Assembly (NCBI RefSeq): GCF_001422245.1
Contig: NZ_LMMM01000018.1
Coordinates: 125,088-189,087 of the forward strand
Reading direction: 5' to 3'
From: Rhizobium sp. Leaf262
Lineage (GTDB): Bacteria > Pseudomonadota > Alphaproteobacteria > Rhizobiales > Rhizobiaceae
DNA: 64,000 bases
The notes beneath the pieces were generated by a model that saw only the letters and a list, made by a program, of their open reading frames with translations, ran no database searches and had not been told where the DNA came from. Position 1 is the stretch's first letter. Each line of letters opens with the position of its first letter. This document shows, one piece after another, positions 19,906-29,950 of the stretch. The position numbers and the translations under genes were made by a program.

Positions 19906-20652
19906 TCAGGCCGAAAGCTTGGCCATGATTTCCTCGGACACTTCGAAGTTGGAATAGACGCTCTGCACGTCGTCATCGTCTTCGAGGTTACCGATGAGCT
20001 TCATCAACGACTGTGCCTTTTCCTCATCGACTGGAACCGTGTTCTGCGGCTTCCAGATGGATTTGACGCTTTCGGCTTCGCCGAGAACGGCTTCCAGTGC
20101 CTTGGACACTTCGTTCATGGCCTCGAAACCACAGATGATGGTGTGGCCGTCTTCGCTGCTTTCAACGTCGTCGGCACCAGCCTCGATGGCAGCTTCCATC
20201 ACCTTGTCGGCGTCACCGACGGAGGCCTTGTAGCTGATTTCGCCAACACGGTCGAAGGAGAACGAAACGGAGCCCGTTTCGCCCAGCGCGCCGCCAGCCT
20301 TGGTGAAGATCGAGCGAACGTTGGATGCCGTGCGGTTACGGTTGTCGGTCAGCGCTTCGACGATAACCGCAGTGCCGCCTGGACCGTAGCCTTCATAACG
20401 GACGTAATCGTAGTTTTCAGCATCGGCACCGGACGCCTTCTTGATGGCGCGGTCGATATTGTCCTTCGGCATCGACTGCGCCTTGGCGTTCTGAACCGCC
20501 AGACGCAACGCCGCATTCATGCTCACATCCGGCAGACCGGACTTGGCAGCAACGGTGATTTCACGCGCGAGTTTGGAGAACATCTTCGAACGGATCGAAT
20601 CCTGTTTTCCCTTGCGATGCATGATGTTCTTGAACTGTGAATGGCCAGCCAT
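19906..20652 (-). CDS. yebC: YebC/PmpR family transcriptional/translation regulator
   Basis: The 248-residue product starts [18 protein letters not shown], the invariant YebC N-terminus; the open frame extends 57 codons upstream but without similarity. YebC-family proteins act as DNA-binding regulators and, in some bacteria, help ribosomes through proline stretches. Conserved blocks include [20 protein letters not shown] and the acidic [14 protein letters not shown]. In many Proteobacteria yebC precedes ruvC; here the LLM and DUF3592 genes separate them. Confidence 0.95.
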   Translation of the reverse strand: MAGHSQFKNIMHRKGKQDSIRSKMFSKLAREITVAAKSGLPDVSMNAALRLAVQNAKAQSMPKDNIDRAIKKASGADAENYDYVRYEGYGPGGTAVIVEALTDNRNRTASNVRSIFTKAGGALGETGSVSFSFDRVGEISYKASVGDADKVMEAAIEAGADDVESSEDGHTIICGFEAMNEVSKALEAVLGEAESVKSIWKPQNTVPVDEEKAQSLMKLIGNLEDDDDVQSVYSNFEVSEEIMAKLSA

Positions 20653-20781
20653 GGCACCCCTGATCGGATCGTTTGTTTGGATTGCGGTGCTTATAAGTGC
20701 GATGGCCCGGCTGTTCAAGCCCACATGCCACTCTTCTCGCAACGCCTTGAGGTGGTTCCGCTTAACAAGGCAACGCTTTAG

Positions 20782-20807
20782 GGAACTGAAATGTACTCTC
20801 CTCGTTT
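20782..20807 (+). promoter_or_regulatory. EcfG-type (general stress sigma factor) promoter
   Basis: GGAAC (20782-20786), 16 bases, then CGTTT (20803-20807) matches the alphaproteobacterial EcfG consensus GGAAC-N16/17-CGTT exactly. It points at the PPOX-family stress gene beginning at 20885, leaving an untranslated leader of about 70 bases. Confidence 0.75.
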
Positions 20808-20884
20808 GGTTACCAGTACGCAAACGGGCAGCCTTGCCCGATTGCTAGTGGACGATAACAAGAACCGTGAAGGAGACACATTCA

Positions 20885-21388
20885 ATGGTCAGTCTGAGTG
20901 AAGCACGCGACGCCCCTGCCCGTCAGCTTTGGGACGAAATCAATTCCGTGCATGCCGGGATGCTCGGCCTTGAGGGCCTCCACAACCACATGCAGCCCAT
21001 GGCGCCCCACGCTGATCCAAAGACCAACACGATCTGGTTTTACTCGAAGAAAGATTCGCAACTGGTCCAGTCGCTGAAGTCGGGTGCCCGCGCCCATTTC
21101 TGCGTCGTCGGCAAGGATCACGATTACCATGCCTGCCTCTCCGGCAAGCTGGAAGCACGTGACGACAAGACCAAGATCGACGAGTACTGGAACTCGGTGA
21201 CTGCGGCTTGGTACGAACATGGTAAGAGCGATCCTCAGCTGACGATGCTTGCGCTTCACGTCGATGATGCCGAAATCTGGGCCTCCACCGACAGCACGCT
21301 GAAATTCGGCTGGGAAATCGCCAAGGCCAATATGTCGGATGACAAGACACCCGACGTCGGCGTGCGCCAGCACCTCACCTTCGCATAA
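20885..21388 (+). CDS. Pyridoxamine 5'-phosphate oxidase-fold stress protein
   Basis: The 167-residue product belongs to the split-barrel flavin/F420-binding fold (general stress protein 26-like): MLGLEGLHNHMQPMAPHAD, then TIWFYSKKDSQLVQSLKSGARA. It likely binds FMN or a related cofactor; the reaction is unknown. The start ATG follows GGAG by 9 bases; an in-frame GTG six codons upstream is less likely. It is divergent from yebC and has an EcfG-type promoter upstream, consistent with a role in the general stress response. Confidence 0.88.
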   Translation: MVSLSEARDAPARQLWDEINSVHAGMLGLEGLHNHMQPMAPHADPKTNTIWFYSKKDSQLVQSLKSGARAHFCVVGKDHDYHACLSGKLEARDDKTKIDEYWNSVTAAWYEHGKSDPQLTMLALHVDDAEIWASTDSTLKFGWEIAKANMSDDKTPDVGVRQHLTFA

Positions 21389-21412
21389 GACCACTCCCCG
21401 CCGGTCGCAATC

Positions 21413-22264
21413 TCACATGCCCTGTGGCACGAGGATTTGCGGCTGGCGGGGAAGGTTTCTCATCGATACGGTGATGACGGGGCTATTCGCATAAGCGATC
21501 TGGAACTGCGGTCCGAATGTCACCAGAAACTGCTCGAGCGCACTCGGCTGGTGCATGGGCAGGATCAGCGCGGAGCGAAGCCGCTTGACGATCCGGCTCA
21601 TACTGTCGGAACCCATGGTCAACCCACCATCGACCGGCACCATCAAAATATCCAGACGCCCGATTTCGGCATATTGCGTTTCCGTCAGTTCATAATGCAG
21701 ATGACCCAGATGCCCAATGCAGAGGCCCGCGACTTCGAAAATGAAGATGGAATTGCCATCCTTCTGCAACAACCCGCCGCCGCCCCAGCGGTTGCGAATA
21801 TCAGACGTGACGTTGCGGATATAGACATCCCCCACCTGCACCTTATGCTCGGCCTTCTCGCCCGGCACATCGCTCCAGCCATGCAACACATATTTGATCG
21901 CCGGGTCCGGGTGCAGCGTGTAATGCGTGGAATGCGCATTGTTCATCGTCACCACGGTTGGCGTGACGGGCGGGCGATAGACGCCATTATAATCCGTGGC
22001 GATCGTCACACCTTCGGGTGACGTGATCAAAAATGTCGAGTGCCCGATATACTGGATCTGCACCTCTTCCTTGGCACTGGCCTGCGCCAGTTGGACCCCG
22101 GATGGCTGGAAGCTGGCAAAGGTAACACCCGGCATCGTCTGGGCAATCGCCTGACACTGGCTGATGGGCGGGCGGTTGGCGGTAGGAGGACGGCTGGGCT
22201 GCTGGGCCGAAGCGGCACCGGCCACCAAAAGCCCTGACAATGCGAGCATGAGCATGCGAAGCAT
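21413..22264 (-). CDS. Exported MBL-fold (UlaG-like) metallo-hydrolase
   Basis: The 283-residue product has a signal peptide (MLRMLMLALSGLLVAG ending ASA) and a metallo-beta-lactamase fold: VQIQYIGHSTFLITSPEG, IATDYNG, NNAHSTHY, GHLGHLH and PMHQPS. It resembles UlaG-like lactonases and periplasmic MBL proteins. The canonical HxHxDH motif is replaced by AHSTHY, so metal ligation may be atypical. The ATG at 22264 is chosen over a GTG five codons upstream because GGGAG precedes it. It converges on the PPOX gene. Confidence 0.82.
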   Translation of the reverse strand: MLRMLMLALSGLLVAGAASAQQPSRPPTANRPPISQCQAIAQTMPGVTFASFQPSGVQLAQASAKEEVQIQYIGHSTFLITSPEGVTIATDYNGVYRPPVTPTVVTMNNAHSTHYTLHPDPAIKYVLHGWSDVPGEKAEHKVQVGDVYIRNVTSDIRNRWGGGGLLQKDGNSIFIFEVAGLCIGHLGHLHYELTETQYAEIGRLDILMVPVDGGLTMGSDSMSRIVKRLRSALILPMHQPSALEQFLVTFGPQFQIAYANSPVITVSMRNLPRQPQILVPQGM

Positions 22265-22394
22265 CAACACCACTCCCACAAACGAGATGAGTGCGGGCAG
22301 GATGCGGCACGGTGGGAGGATCGTCCAGATGCAAGAGAAGGACGACGCTCACAATGTCGTCATTGGGGGTGGAGCTATTGAGGTCGGTGGGTGT

Positions 22395-22560
22395 GGTTTA
22401 CTCCCCTCTGCCCTGCCGGGCATCTCCCCCACAAGGAGGGAGATCGACTCGTGGTTAGCTCTCGGCCATCTTGAACGTGGCAGATTGGGCAGCAATCGTG
22501 CGCCGAGCCGATCTCCCCACCTGTGGGGGAGATGTCCGGCAGGACAGAGGGGGGTGAGCC
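22395..22560. repeat. RIME-like palindromic intergenic repeat, copy 2
   Basis: Arms at 22395-22433 and 22522-22560 are inverted 39-base repeats with a few mismatches, the same family as 1714-1878. The core begins GGAGGGAGATCGACTCGTGG. It fills most of the 324-base gap between ymdB and the MBL gene. The remaining bases show no other signal. Confidence 0.85.
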
Positions 22561-22588
22561 CCAACCGCCGCCGTTCAACGTAAAACGA

Positions 22589-23413
22589 TCAAACCCAAAA
22601 AGCCGGAACCGTCTCCGCCAATCTCGGCCCAATCCGCAACGGCGCGATCTTCTCCGCCAGCCCGGTGCGGTCGGAAATCTCCACCCCAACCCCGCAAATC
22701 GTCGCGGGACCGCTGGCCGCCTCAAAACGCCCCTTCGGCATCTTGGAAATAAACCGGTTGATCGGTTCTTCCTTTTCCATGCCGAGCGAGGAATCGTAGT
22801 CCCCGCACATGCCGGCATCCGACATATAGGCCGTGCCGCCATTCAGGATTTGCGCATCCGCCGTCGGCACATGGGTGTGGGTTCCCACCACGAAGCTGGC
22901 CCGGCCATCGACGAAATGGCCGAAGCACTGCTTTTCGCTGGTCGCCTCGGCGTGAAAATCGAACACGATGGCGTCGGCCTGCTCACCCAGCGGGCAGGCA
23001 CCCAGAATGCTTTCCGCCGAGCTGAAGGGATCGTCCAGTTCCGGGTGCATGAAAACGCGGCCCATGATGTTGGCGACCAGAATGCGCGCACCGTTGCGGC
23101 CATAAAACAGGCCGGAGCCCTTGCCGGGCGTACCTTTGGGGTAGTTGGCAGGCCGCAAAAACTGGTCGTGCCGTTCGCAGAAGGACACGGCCTCTTTCTG
23201 ATCCCAGACATGGTTGCCGGTCGTCACCACATCGGCACCGGCATTGATCGTCTCGAGATAGATGTCTTCGGTGATGCCGAAGCCGCCAGCGGCGTTCTCG
23301 CCGTTGACGATGACGAAATCGAGCTTCAGATCGGAGATCAGCCCCGGAAGACGCTCCCACACCGCCGTGCGGCCCGTCTTGCCAACCATATCCCCGAGAA
23401 ACAGTAATCTCAT
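22589..23413 (-). CDS. YmdB-family metallophosphoesterase (TIGR00282)
   Basis: The 274-residue product starts MRLLFLGDMVGKTGR and carries the dinuclear metal set of the YmdB family: Asp8, NGENAAGG, TTGNHVWD, DFHAEATSEK and VGTHTHVPTADA. YmdB of Bacillus hydrolyses 2',3'-cyclic nucleotides. Its start overlaps the 5-formyl-THF cyclo-ligase stop by 4 bases, so the two are translated together in a corC-fau-ymdB operon. Confidence 0.93.
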   Translation of the reverse strand: MRLLFLGDMVGKTGRTAVWERLPGLISDLKLDFVIVNGENAAGGFGITEDIYLETINAGADVVTTGNHVWDQKEAVSFCERHDQFLRPANYPKGTPGKGSGLFYGRNGARILVANIMGRVFMHPELDDPFSSAESILGACPLGEQADAIVFDFHAEATSEKQCFGHFVDGRASFVVGTHTHVPTADAQILNGGTAYMSDAGMCGDYDSSLGMEKEEPINRFISKMPKGRFEAASGPATICGVGVEISDRTGLAEKIAPLRIGPRLAETVPAFWV

Positions 23414-24015
23414 TCCGCCGTCCTGCCCGCCGTCTTTTCATTGAAATATCGCATGCCGCTCTCGGTCAGAACGGCATCCAGCGCCACATCGTGCGGCTGC
23501 GCGGGCACTGATGGCACTTCCTGGCAGTCGAATGCAATGCCGATGAGCGTCGTATCAAGACCTTTTGCGTGGAGTTTGGCGATTGCACGGTCATAATGAC
23601 CCGCGCCATAACCGATCCGGTTGCCGTTCGCATCGAATGCGGCGAGTGGCACCAGCAGAAGATCCGGGTCCAGCACGGCAGCACTGTCATCCGGCCCCGT
23701 GGTGCCGAAGCCGGTCTTGACGAGCGGCACGTCTTTCGCGAATTCGCGAAACACAATGGTTTCCCTGTCCAGAATGACCGGCAGGCACAGGCGCGCACCG
23801 ATGTCTTGCAGCGCCTCCATCAAGGGCCGCAAATCGGCCTCGGAGCGGATGGGCATAAAGCCTGAAACAGTCTTTCCCGCAGCAAATGTCAGCGCGTCCG
23901 CACCCTTGGCAGCGATGCTGAGACTTTTATCGTGGCGCTCATCAACGGAAAGAGCGTCCCGCAGGGCGAGACGCTCCATTCTGATCCGTGCTTTGTCAGG
24001 CAAACCCGGCCTCAT
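23410..24015 (-). CDS. fau: 5-formyltetrahydrofolate cyclo-ligase
   Basis: The enzyme converts 5-formyl-THF to 5,10-methenyl-THF with ATP. The 201-residue product has the family's closing motif GYGAGHYDRAI and an upstream VPLAAFDANGNRIG. Translation starts at an ATG overlapping the corC stop (TGATG); a TTG one codon upstream is possible. In many Proteobacteria fau sits near zapA and the 6S RNA gene, as it does here with corC in between. Confidence 0.93.
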   Translation of the reverse strand: MRPGLPDKARIRMERLALRDALSVDERHDKSLSIAAKGADALTFAAGKTVSGFMPIRSEADLRPLMEALQDIGARLCLPVILDRETIVFREFAKDVPLVKTGFGTTGPDDSAAVLDPDLLLVPLAAFDANGNRIGYGAGHYDRAIAKLHAKGLDTTLIGIAFDCQEVPSVPAQPHDVALDAVLTESGMRYFNEKTAGRTAE

Positions 24016-25292
24016 CAAGCCGCCCGGCTGACCAGCACCTTGTCGATCCGGTGCCCGTCAAGGTCGATGACTTCGAAGCGCCAGCCATTGCGGGTGACGT
24101 GTTCGCCAAGCTCCGGCAAACGACGGAACTCGTCCAGCACCAGACCGGCCACGGTTTCGAATTCGGCATCGTCGGAAATCTGGAAGCCCATGCGGTCGGC
24201 AAATTCGTCGGCGGGCATCCACCCGGCCACGAGGAAACTGCCATCCTCACGCTCCACCATCGCAGGCTCTTCGCCATCATCTTCCTGAAACGCGCCGGTA
24301 ATGGCTTCCAGAACGTCGCCGGAGCTGATGATGCCCTCGAAATGACCGTACTCGTCGTAAACGAGAACCATATGCACCGTGGAACGGCGCAGCGACTGAA
24401 TGACGTCAACGGCACTCGTCAGGTCGGAAACGACAGGCACTTCACGCAGAAGCTCACGGACATTCAGCTCCTTGCCGGAGGCCAGCGCATCGAAGGCATC
24501 CTTGGCGAAAAGCACGCCCAGAATTTCATCGGAAGCACCATTGCGCACCGGCAGGCGCGAACGCTGGGTGCCACGAAGCTGCTCACGGATTTCTTCCGCC
24601 GTGTCCTCGATGTCAACCACTTCCACGTCGCGACGTGGCGTCATCAGACCGCGGGCATTGCGGTCGGCCAGACGCATGACGCTGGTGATCATGGCGGATT
24701 CTTCCGTCTCGATCACACCGGCACTGTGCGCTTCAGCCAGAACCGTGCGAATTTCATCGTCCGTGACGGAGGCATTGGACTCGCCACTATGGCCGAGAAT
24801 GGCCAGAACCAGCTTGCCGGAACGGTCCAGCAACCACACCAGCGGTGCACCGATCTTCGACAGCATCACCATGGCAGGCGCAACCTTTGCCGCAACCTTT
24901 TCAGGGTCGCGCAGGGCAATCTGCTTGGGAACGAGTTCGCCGACGATCAGCGACAGATAGGTGATGGCAACCACCACCGCACCCACGCCGATGGCGTCGG
25001 CTGCACGGTCCGGCACACCCTGCTCCAGCAGCCATCCGGTGAAACGGGCACCCAGCGTGGCGCCGGAAAACGCACCGGAGAGAACGCCGACCAGCGTGAT
25101 GCCGATCTGCACGGTGGAAAGAAAGCGTCCGGGATTTTCTCCAAGGGTAAGCGCCATGGTGGCGCCTCTGCTGCCTTGAGCGGCAAGCACTTTAAGCCTC
25201 GCCGGTCTAGAGGAGACAACGGCAAGTTCGGACATGGCAAGCACACCGTTGAGTACGGTGAGCAGAACCACGATCATAATTTCAGTAAACAA
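24015..25292 (-). CDS. CNNM/CorC-HlyC family transporter-like protein (hemolysin-type)
   Basis: The 425-residue product has an N-terminal DUF21/CNNM membrane domain with four hydrophobic segments (FTEIMIVVLLTVLNGVLAMS, then two around 60-125). A CBS pair follows (about 190-330, with LMTPRRDVEVVD and HMVLVYDEYGHFEGIIS), then a C-terminal CorC_HlyC domain (GWMPADEFADRMG). The family is linked to Mg2+/Co2+ efflux. I place the start at a TTG (25292) with AAGAG 6 bases upstream; the ATG at 25277 lacks a visible ribosome binding site. The longer open frame to 25409 is not family-like. Confidence 0.9.
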   Translation of the reverse strand: MFTEIMIVVLLTVLNGVLAMSELAVVSSRPARLKVLAAQGSRGATMALTLGENPGRFLSTVQIGITLVGVLSGAFSGATLGARFTGWLLEQGVPDRAADAIGVGAVVVAITYLSLIVGELVPKQIALRDPEKVAAKVAPAMVMLSKIGAPLVWLLDRSGKLVLAILGHSGESNASVTDDEIRTVLAEAHSAGVIETEESAMITSVMRLADRNARGLMTPRRDVEVVDIEDTAEEIREQLRGTQRSRLPVRNGASDEILGVLFAKDAFDALASGKELNVRELLREVPVVSDLTSAVDVIQSLRRSTVHMVLVYDEYGHFEGIISSGDVLEAITGAFQEDDGEEPAMVEREDGSFLVAGWMPADEFADRMGFQISDDAEFETVAGLVLDEFRRLPELGEHVTRNGWRFEVIDLDGHRIDKVLVSRAA

Positions 25293-25574
25293 GTTTAGCT
25301 CTTTTTGGGCTGTTGAACGGCATGTCGCGGCTGCAACCACAATCGCTATAGTTGAGAGCGGGAGCGGACATACCAACACGGATAATAGGGAATTGTTCCA
25401 CCAATGCAATGACCGGCATGCTAAAAAATAAAGCTATACAGGCCGTTGGGGTGAAATTGCATGTGCCTCATCCGCCAGGAGAGCACATCTTCCGCGCGGT
25501 AACGGGGTATGCAGCGGGCAATGGAACGGCCCTGCCGAGGCGTGGAAGACTCGAAGCCCGGAAAATAAAAGAGT

Positions 25575-25735
25575 GCGATCCACGGCAACCGATGGAGGTT
25601 TACGATCCTGGGTGCCTACAAACGTAGGTGGGCGCCATATGTCCAAGCCCACGGGCCTGGCCAGGGACAGCTCCCTTTGGATCGAGTATGGCCCCAGGGA
25701 TTGTGGTTCCTGTCGAGAAGCGCAGAACGCATCTC
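25575..25735 (-). ncRNA. ssrS: 6S RNA candidate (ssrS)
   Basis: Between zapA and corC-fau, the conserved place for 6S RNA in many Proteobacteria, lies about 560 bases with no gene. The minus strand has a TATATA -10-like box at about 25737-25742. A region of nested hairpins follows: CCAGGCCCGTGGGCTTGG, CTACGTTTGTAG, and a long-range AGGAACC / GGTTGCC closing stem. A T-rich run (CTCTTTTATTTT) comes after it. Boundaries are approximate. I rely mainly on synteny and general fold, not on a recognised sequence match. No other feature was seen at 25293-25849. Confidence 0.55.
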
Positions 25736-25849
25736 CTATATAGGGCGGTTCTGTGAATTGCGGAAGGGGCAACCGGCGGCAATATCGTGGAAAATAACGC
25801 CCGCGCACAGCAACCGGGCTTCAGCCGCATATCCTTTTGAAAATCAGGC

Positions 25850-26227
25850 CTAATTCACGACCGGCTTTGGCCGTGCCACCAGCTTTTCGGTAATCCCGTT
25901 CAACCGCGTAGACAGCTCGGAAATGGCGTCAACCAGCATTTCCTCGGTCTTGGCCTTGCTTTCCGCCATGCCGTCGCGGTTTTGCTGCAGCGTCGCCACC
26001 TTCGCTTCAAGCGCCTCGATCTTACGGGACAATTCCGACATCTCGTCGGTGATCATGATGCCGGCCATGACGGTCAGGCGCAGGTCGCCGATTTCGCCGA
26101 ACTGGCTTTTCAGATGGCCGACATACCGGTCGAACTGGCTGGCGAGGTCGGTCAGATGCGCCTCCTGCCCTGCCTCGCAAGCCATGCGATAGGCCTTGCC
26201 GTCGATCATCACTGTCACTTGAGCCAT
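25850..26227 (-). CDS. zapA: Cell division protein ZapA
   Basis: ZapA stabilises FtsZ protofilaments at the division site. The 125-residue product has the expected N-terminal domain (VTVMIDGKAYRMACEAGQEAHL) followed by a long coiled coil (MSELSRKIEALEAKVATLQQN), close to the family length. It lies 12 bases after the DUF4164 gene and upstream of the 6S RNA candidate. Confidence 0.92.
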   Translation of the reverse strand: MAQVTVMIDGKAYRMACEAGQEAHLTDLASQFDRYVGHLKSQFGEIGDLRLTVMAGIMITDEMSELSRKIEALEAKVATLQQNRDGMAESKAKTEEMLVDAISELSTRLNGITEKLVARPKPVVN

Positions 26228-26239
26228 GGATTACGGTCC

Positions 26240-26512
26240 TTATCGATCCAGCACTGCGCGGATCGTCTCCATCGCGGTTACAAGGCGGCGGGAAACCTCG
26301 CGGTTGACTTCTTCGAGGCGGTTGGCGCGAAACTGCGACTGGTCGAGTTCCTGCGCCAGCCGTGCGCGGTCCACATGCACGCGCTTCACTTCACTCTCGA
26401 CCTCGCCATTCTCGCGCTGACGCTCGATGCGTATGTCGATCGCGTTCTCAAGATTGGTGATGGCGGAGCTAAGCTCCGTCAACGCGACTTGTATGGTCTT
26501 TTCCGCCGTCAT
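26240..26512 (-). CDS. DUF4164 small coiled-coil protein
   Basis: The 90-residue product is almost entirely helical and charged (LTELSSAITNLENAIDIRIE, then ARLAQELDQSQFRANRLEEV). It is a DUF4164 family member found next to zapA in Rhizobiales. A helper role in division is inferred from its neighbour only. The ATG at 26512 follows GGAAG; a TTG four codons upstream is the alternative. Confidence 0.8.
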   Translation of the reverse strand: MTAEKTIQVALTELSSAITNLENAIDIRIERQRENGEVESEVKRVHVDRARLAQELDQSQFRANRLEEVNREVSRRLVTAMETIRAVLDR

Positions 26513-26745
26513 CGTTTCTTCCAAACCGCCAGAGCCAAGCCGAATCGTTGTCTCTTGGTGTCAATCAGGGCACCGACACGATATGACCTGATTAACGCTC
26601 ACGTCAATCAAACCAATACATTCAAGCACTTTGCGCTGTGGATGAATGCAGCACGGCAAGGGCACAAAGTGGGCACCGGCCTGAATATTGCCAAAATACG
26701 AAACGATTTTTGTTGGCTATCGAACGGCAAGCTGCCCTGGTTTTA

Positions 26746-26773
26746 TTGACAGCACCGCCCTACCTGCTATGCA
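26746..26773 (+). promoter_or_regulatory. Sigma-70-like promoter of tkt
   Basis: TTGACA (26746-26751), a 16-base spacer and TATGCA (26768-26773) lie about 65 bases before the tkt start. Upstream, GCCAA...TTGGC (26690-26717) encloses AAACGATT, a half-site shared with the aldolase-gene palindrome at 34814-34840. The remaining 26513-26689 shows no gene and should contain the divergent DUF4164-zapA promoter. Confidence 0.6.
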
Positions 26774-26836
26774 TCAACCCGCTTTTTGGATAGTCATAAT
26801 GGCTATCTCCTTTCACCCGGAACAGACGGAAAAGCC

Positions 26837-28819
26837 ATGATTTCTCGCGACAAACACGACCGGATGGCCAATGCAATCCGCTTTCTTGCCATGGACGCTG
26901 TGGAGAAGGCCAATTCCGGCCACCCTGGCCTGCCAATGGGCGCTGCGGATGTGGCCACGGTCCTTTTCACCCGTTACCTGAAATTCGATCCCAAGGCCTG
27001 GCAGTGGCCAGACCGCGACCGCTTCGTGCTGTCTGCCGGTCACGGCTCCATGCTGCTCTATTCGCTCCTCTACCTCACAGGTTATGAGGACATGACGATC
27101 GACGAGATCAAGCGCTTCCGTCAGCTTGGTTCCAAGACCGCCGGTCACCCGGAATACCACCATGCCACCGGCATCGAGACCACGACCGGCCCGCTCGGTC
27201 AGGGCATTGCCAATTCGGTCGGCATGGCGATTGCCGAGCGCAAGCTGGAAGAGGAATTCGGTTCCGATCTGCAGAGCCACTATACCTATGTGCTATGCGG
27301 CGATGGTTGCCTGATGGAAGGCATCAGCCACGAAGCGATTGCGCTGGCTGGCCACCTCAAGCTCAACAAGCTCGTGCTGTTCTGGGATAACAACAACATC
27401 ACCATCGACGGCGAAGTCGGCCTGTCCGACTCGACAGACCAGATCGCCCGCTTCAAGGCCGTTCACTGGAACACCATCGAGATCGACGGTCATGACCCGG
27501 AAGCGATTGCCAACGCCATCGAAGCTGCCCACGCATCCGACCGCCCCACCTTCATCGCCTGCAAAACCACCATCGGTTTCGGCGCGCCCAACAAGCAGGG
27601 CACGCACAAGGTTCACGGCAACCCGCTGGGTGCCGAAGAAATCGCCGCTGCCCGCAAGAACCTCAACTGGGAAGCCGAACCCTTCGTCATCCCGGAAGAC
27701 GTGCTCGACGCCTGGCGTCTGGCCGGTCTGCGTTCCACCAAGACGCGCCAGGAATGGGAAGCACGCCTGGAAGCAACCGAAGCCGACAAGAAGGCCGAGT
27801 TCAAGCGCCGCTTCGCTGGCGATCTGACCGGCAACTTCGACAGCTCCATCGATGCTTTCAAGAAGAAGGTCGCTGCTGACAACCCAACGGTTGCCACCCG
27901 CAAGGCATCGGAGGATACGCTCGAGGTCATCAACGGCGTACTGCACGAAATGATTGGCGGTTCCGCTGACCTGACGCCATCCAACAACACCAAGACCAGC
28001 CAGATGAAGTCGATCACGCCGACCGACTTCTCGGGCCGTTACCTTCACTACGGCATCCGCGAACACGGCATGGCAGCAGCCATGAACGGTATCGCACTGC
28101 ACGGCGGTCTTATTCCCTACGCTGGCGGCTTTTTGATCTTCTCGGATTACTGCCGTCCGTCCATACGCCTTGCCGCACTCATGGGCATCCGTGTCGTCCA
28201 CGTTCTGACGCATGACTCGATCGGCGTCGGCGAAGACGGCCCGACCCACCAGCCGGTCGAGCAGATCGCAGCGCTTCGCGCCATTCCGAACCTTCTGGTC
28301 TTCCGCCCTGCGGATGAAACGGAAACGGCGGAAGCCTGGCAGTTCGCCCTGCATCAGAAGAACCGTCCATCGGCGCTGGCGCTGACCCGTCAGAACCTCA
28401 CACCGGCCCGCAAGGACTATGAGGAAAAGAACCTCGTCTCCTACGGCGCGTATGAGCTGGTGTCTGCAAGCGATGCCAAGGTCTCGATCTTCGCGTCCGG
28501 TTCGGAAGTCGAAATCGCGCTGAAGGCTGCTGCCGACCTCAAGGTCAAGGGCATCTCCACCCGCGTCGTTTCCGTTCCCTGCTTCGAACTCTTCAAGGAG
28601 CAGCCGGAGACCTATCGCAAGGCCATCATCGGCAATTCTCCGGTCAAGATCGGCGTTGAAGCGGCCATCCGTCAGGGTTGGGATTACTTCATCGGCAATG
28701 ACGGTGCCTTCGTCGGCATGCACTCCTTCGGCGCATCTGCACCGGCCAAGGATCTCTACAAGCATTTCGGCATCACGGCAGAAGCCGTTGTTGCCGCCGC
28801 AGAAGAAAAGCTCGGCTGA
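26837..28819 (+). CDS. tkt: Transketolase
   Basis: Transketolase moves two-carbon units between sugar phosphates in the pentose phosphate pathway using thiamine diphosphate. The 660-residue product starts [20 protein letters not shown], with [17 protein letters not shown], the TPP motif [13 protein letters not shown] ending in DNNN, and [14 protein letters not shown] in the pyrimidine domain. The start follows CGGA by about 8 bases. It heads the tkt-gap-pgk-aldolase block. Confidence 0.97.
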   Translation: MISRDKHDRMANAIRFLAMDAVEKANSGHPGLPMGAADVATVLFTRYLKFDPKAWQWPDRDRFVLSAGHGSMLLYSLLYLTGYEDMTIDEIKRFRQLGSKTAGHPEYHHATGIETTTGPLGQGIANSVGMAIAERKLEEEFGSDLQSHYTYVLCGDGCLMEGISHEAIALAGHLKLNKLVLFWDNNNITIDGEVGLSDSTDQIARFKAVHWNTIEIDGHDPEAIANAIEAAHASDRPTFIACKTTIGFGAPNKQGTHKVHGNPLGAEEIAAARKNLNWEAEPFVIPEDVLDAWRLAGLRSTKTRQEWEARLEATEADKKAEFKRRFAGDLTGNFDSSIDAFKKKVAADNPTVATRKASEDTLEVINGVLHEMIGGSADLTPSNNTKTSQMKSITPTDFSGRYLHYGIREHGMAAAMNGIALHGGLIPYAGGFLIFSDYCRPSIRLAALMGIRVVHVLTHDSIGVGEDGPTHQPVEQIAALRAIPNLLVFRPADETETAEAWQFALHQKNRPSALALTRQNLTPARKDYEEKNLVSYGAYELVSASDAKVSIFASGSEVEIALKAAADLKVKGISTRVVSVPCFELFKEQPETYRKAIIGNSPVKIGVEAAIRQGWDYFIGNDGAFVGMHSFGASAPAKDLYKHFGITAEAVVAAAEEKLG

Positions 28820-28836
28820 CGGCCTGACCGTAATCT

Positions 28837-28870
28837 GAAGCGGCGCGACGCATATCGTCATCGCCGCTTC
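28837..28870 (+). terminator. Hairpin between tkt and gap
   Basis: GAAGCGGCG (28837-28845) pairs perfectly with CGCCGCTTC (28862-28870). Only a weak A/T-rich stretch follows. It may partly terminate tkt transcripts or mark an RNA-processing site before gap. Confidence 0.45.
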
Positions 28871-28915
28871 AAATATTTCGCACAAAATTCGAAGATATTG
28901 ACAGGGAGTAGCTCA

Positions 28916-29926
28916 ATGACAGTAAAAGTTGCCATTAACGGTTTTGGTCGTATCGGCCGTAACGTCCTTCGCGCCATCGTGGAATCCGGCCGCACGGATA
29001 TCGAAGTCGTTGCCATCAACGATCTCGGCCCGGTCGAAACCAATGCGCATCTGCTGCGCTACGACAGCATCCACGGCAAGTTCCCGGCAGACGTGAAGGT
29101 CGAAGGCGACACGATCATCGTTGCTGGCGGCAAGCCGATCAAGGTTACAGCCGTTCGTGATCCAGCTCAGCTTCCACACAAGGAACTCGGCGTCGATATC
29201 GCGCTGGAATGCACGGGCATCTTCACCGCCCGCGACAAGGCAGCAGCACATCTGACCGCCGGCGCAAAGCGCGTCATCATCTCGGCTCCGGCTGAAGGTG
29301 CTGATCTCACGGTCGTCTTCGGCGTCAACGACGACCAGCTGACGAGCGAACACCTCGTCATCTCCAACGCGTCGTGCACCACCAACTGCCTGGTTCCGGT
29401 CGTCAAGGTTCTGGATGACGTCGTCGGCATCGACCACGGCTTCATGACCACGATCCACTCCTACACGGGCGACCAGCCGACGCTGGACACCATGCACAAG
29501 GACCTGTACCGCGCCCGCGCCGCAGCCCTGTCCATGATCCCGACCTCGACCGGCGCCGCAAAGGCCGTCGGCCTCGTGCTGCCACACCTCAAGGGCAAGC
29601 TGGACGGTACCTCGATCCGCGTTCCAACACCAAACGTGTCTGTCGTTGACTTCAAGTTCGTGGCCAAGAAAGCAACCAGCGTCGAAGAAATCAACGAAGC
29701 CATCAAGTCTGCCTCCAACGGCAAGCTGAAGGGCATCCTCGGCTACACCGACGAGCCGCTGGTAAGCCGCGACTTCAACCATGACAGCCACTCCTCCATC
29801 TTCGCGACGGACCAGACCAAGGTCATGGAAGGCAACTTCGTACGTATCCTGACCTGGTACGACAACGAATGGGGCTTCTCCAACCGCATGTCCGACACGG
29901 CAGTGGCACTGGCCAAGACCATCTGA
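28916..29926 (+). CDS. gap: Type I glyceraldehyde-3-phosphate dehydrogenase
   Basis: GapDH oxidises glyceraldehyde-3-phosphate with NAD+ and phosphate. The 336-residue product starts [16 protein letters not shown], with the Rossmann GFGRIG (9-14), catalytic Cys154 in [10 protein letters not shown] and His181 in [10 protein letters not shown]. The ATG at 28916 follows GGGAG by 8 bases; the open frame begins six codons earlier. A terminator follows, separating it from the higBA pair. Confidence 0.97.
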   Translation: MTVKVAINGFGRIGRNVLRAIVESGRTDIEVVAINDLGPVETNAHLLRYDSIHGKFPADVKVEGDTIIVAGGKPIKVTAVRDPAQLPHKELGVDIALECTGIFTARDKAAAHLTAGAKRVIISAPAEGADLTVVFGVNDDQLTSEHLVISNASCTTNCLVPVVKVLDDVVGIDHGFMTTIHSYTGDQPTLDTMHKDLYRARAAALSMIPTSTGAAKAVGLVLPHLKGKLDGTSIRVPTPNVSVVDFKFVAKKATSVEEINEAIKSASNGKLKGILGYTDEPLVSRDFNHDSHSSIFATDQTKVMEGNFVRILTWYDNEWGFSNRMSDTAVALAKTI

Positions 29927-29950
29927 TCGTTCGCAGAGAGCGAATAAGCA

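Noticed and set aside
27293..28885. 530-codon minus-strand open frame across tkt
   Set aside because: Antisense to transketolase, with no family-like motif. GC-rich genes give long antisense frames.
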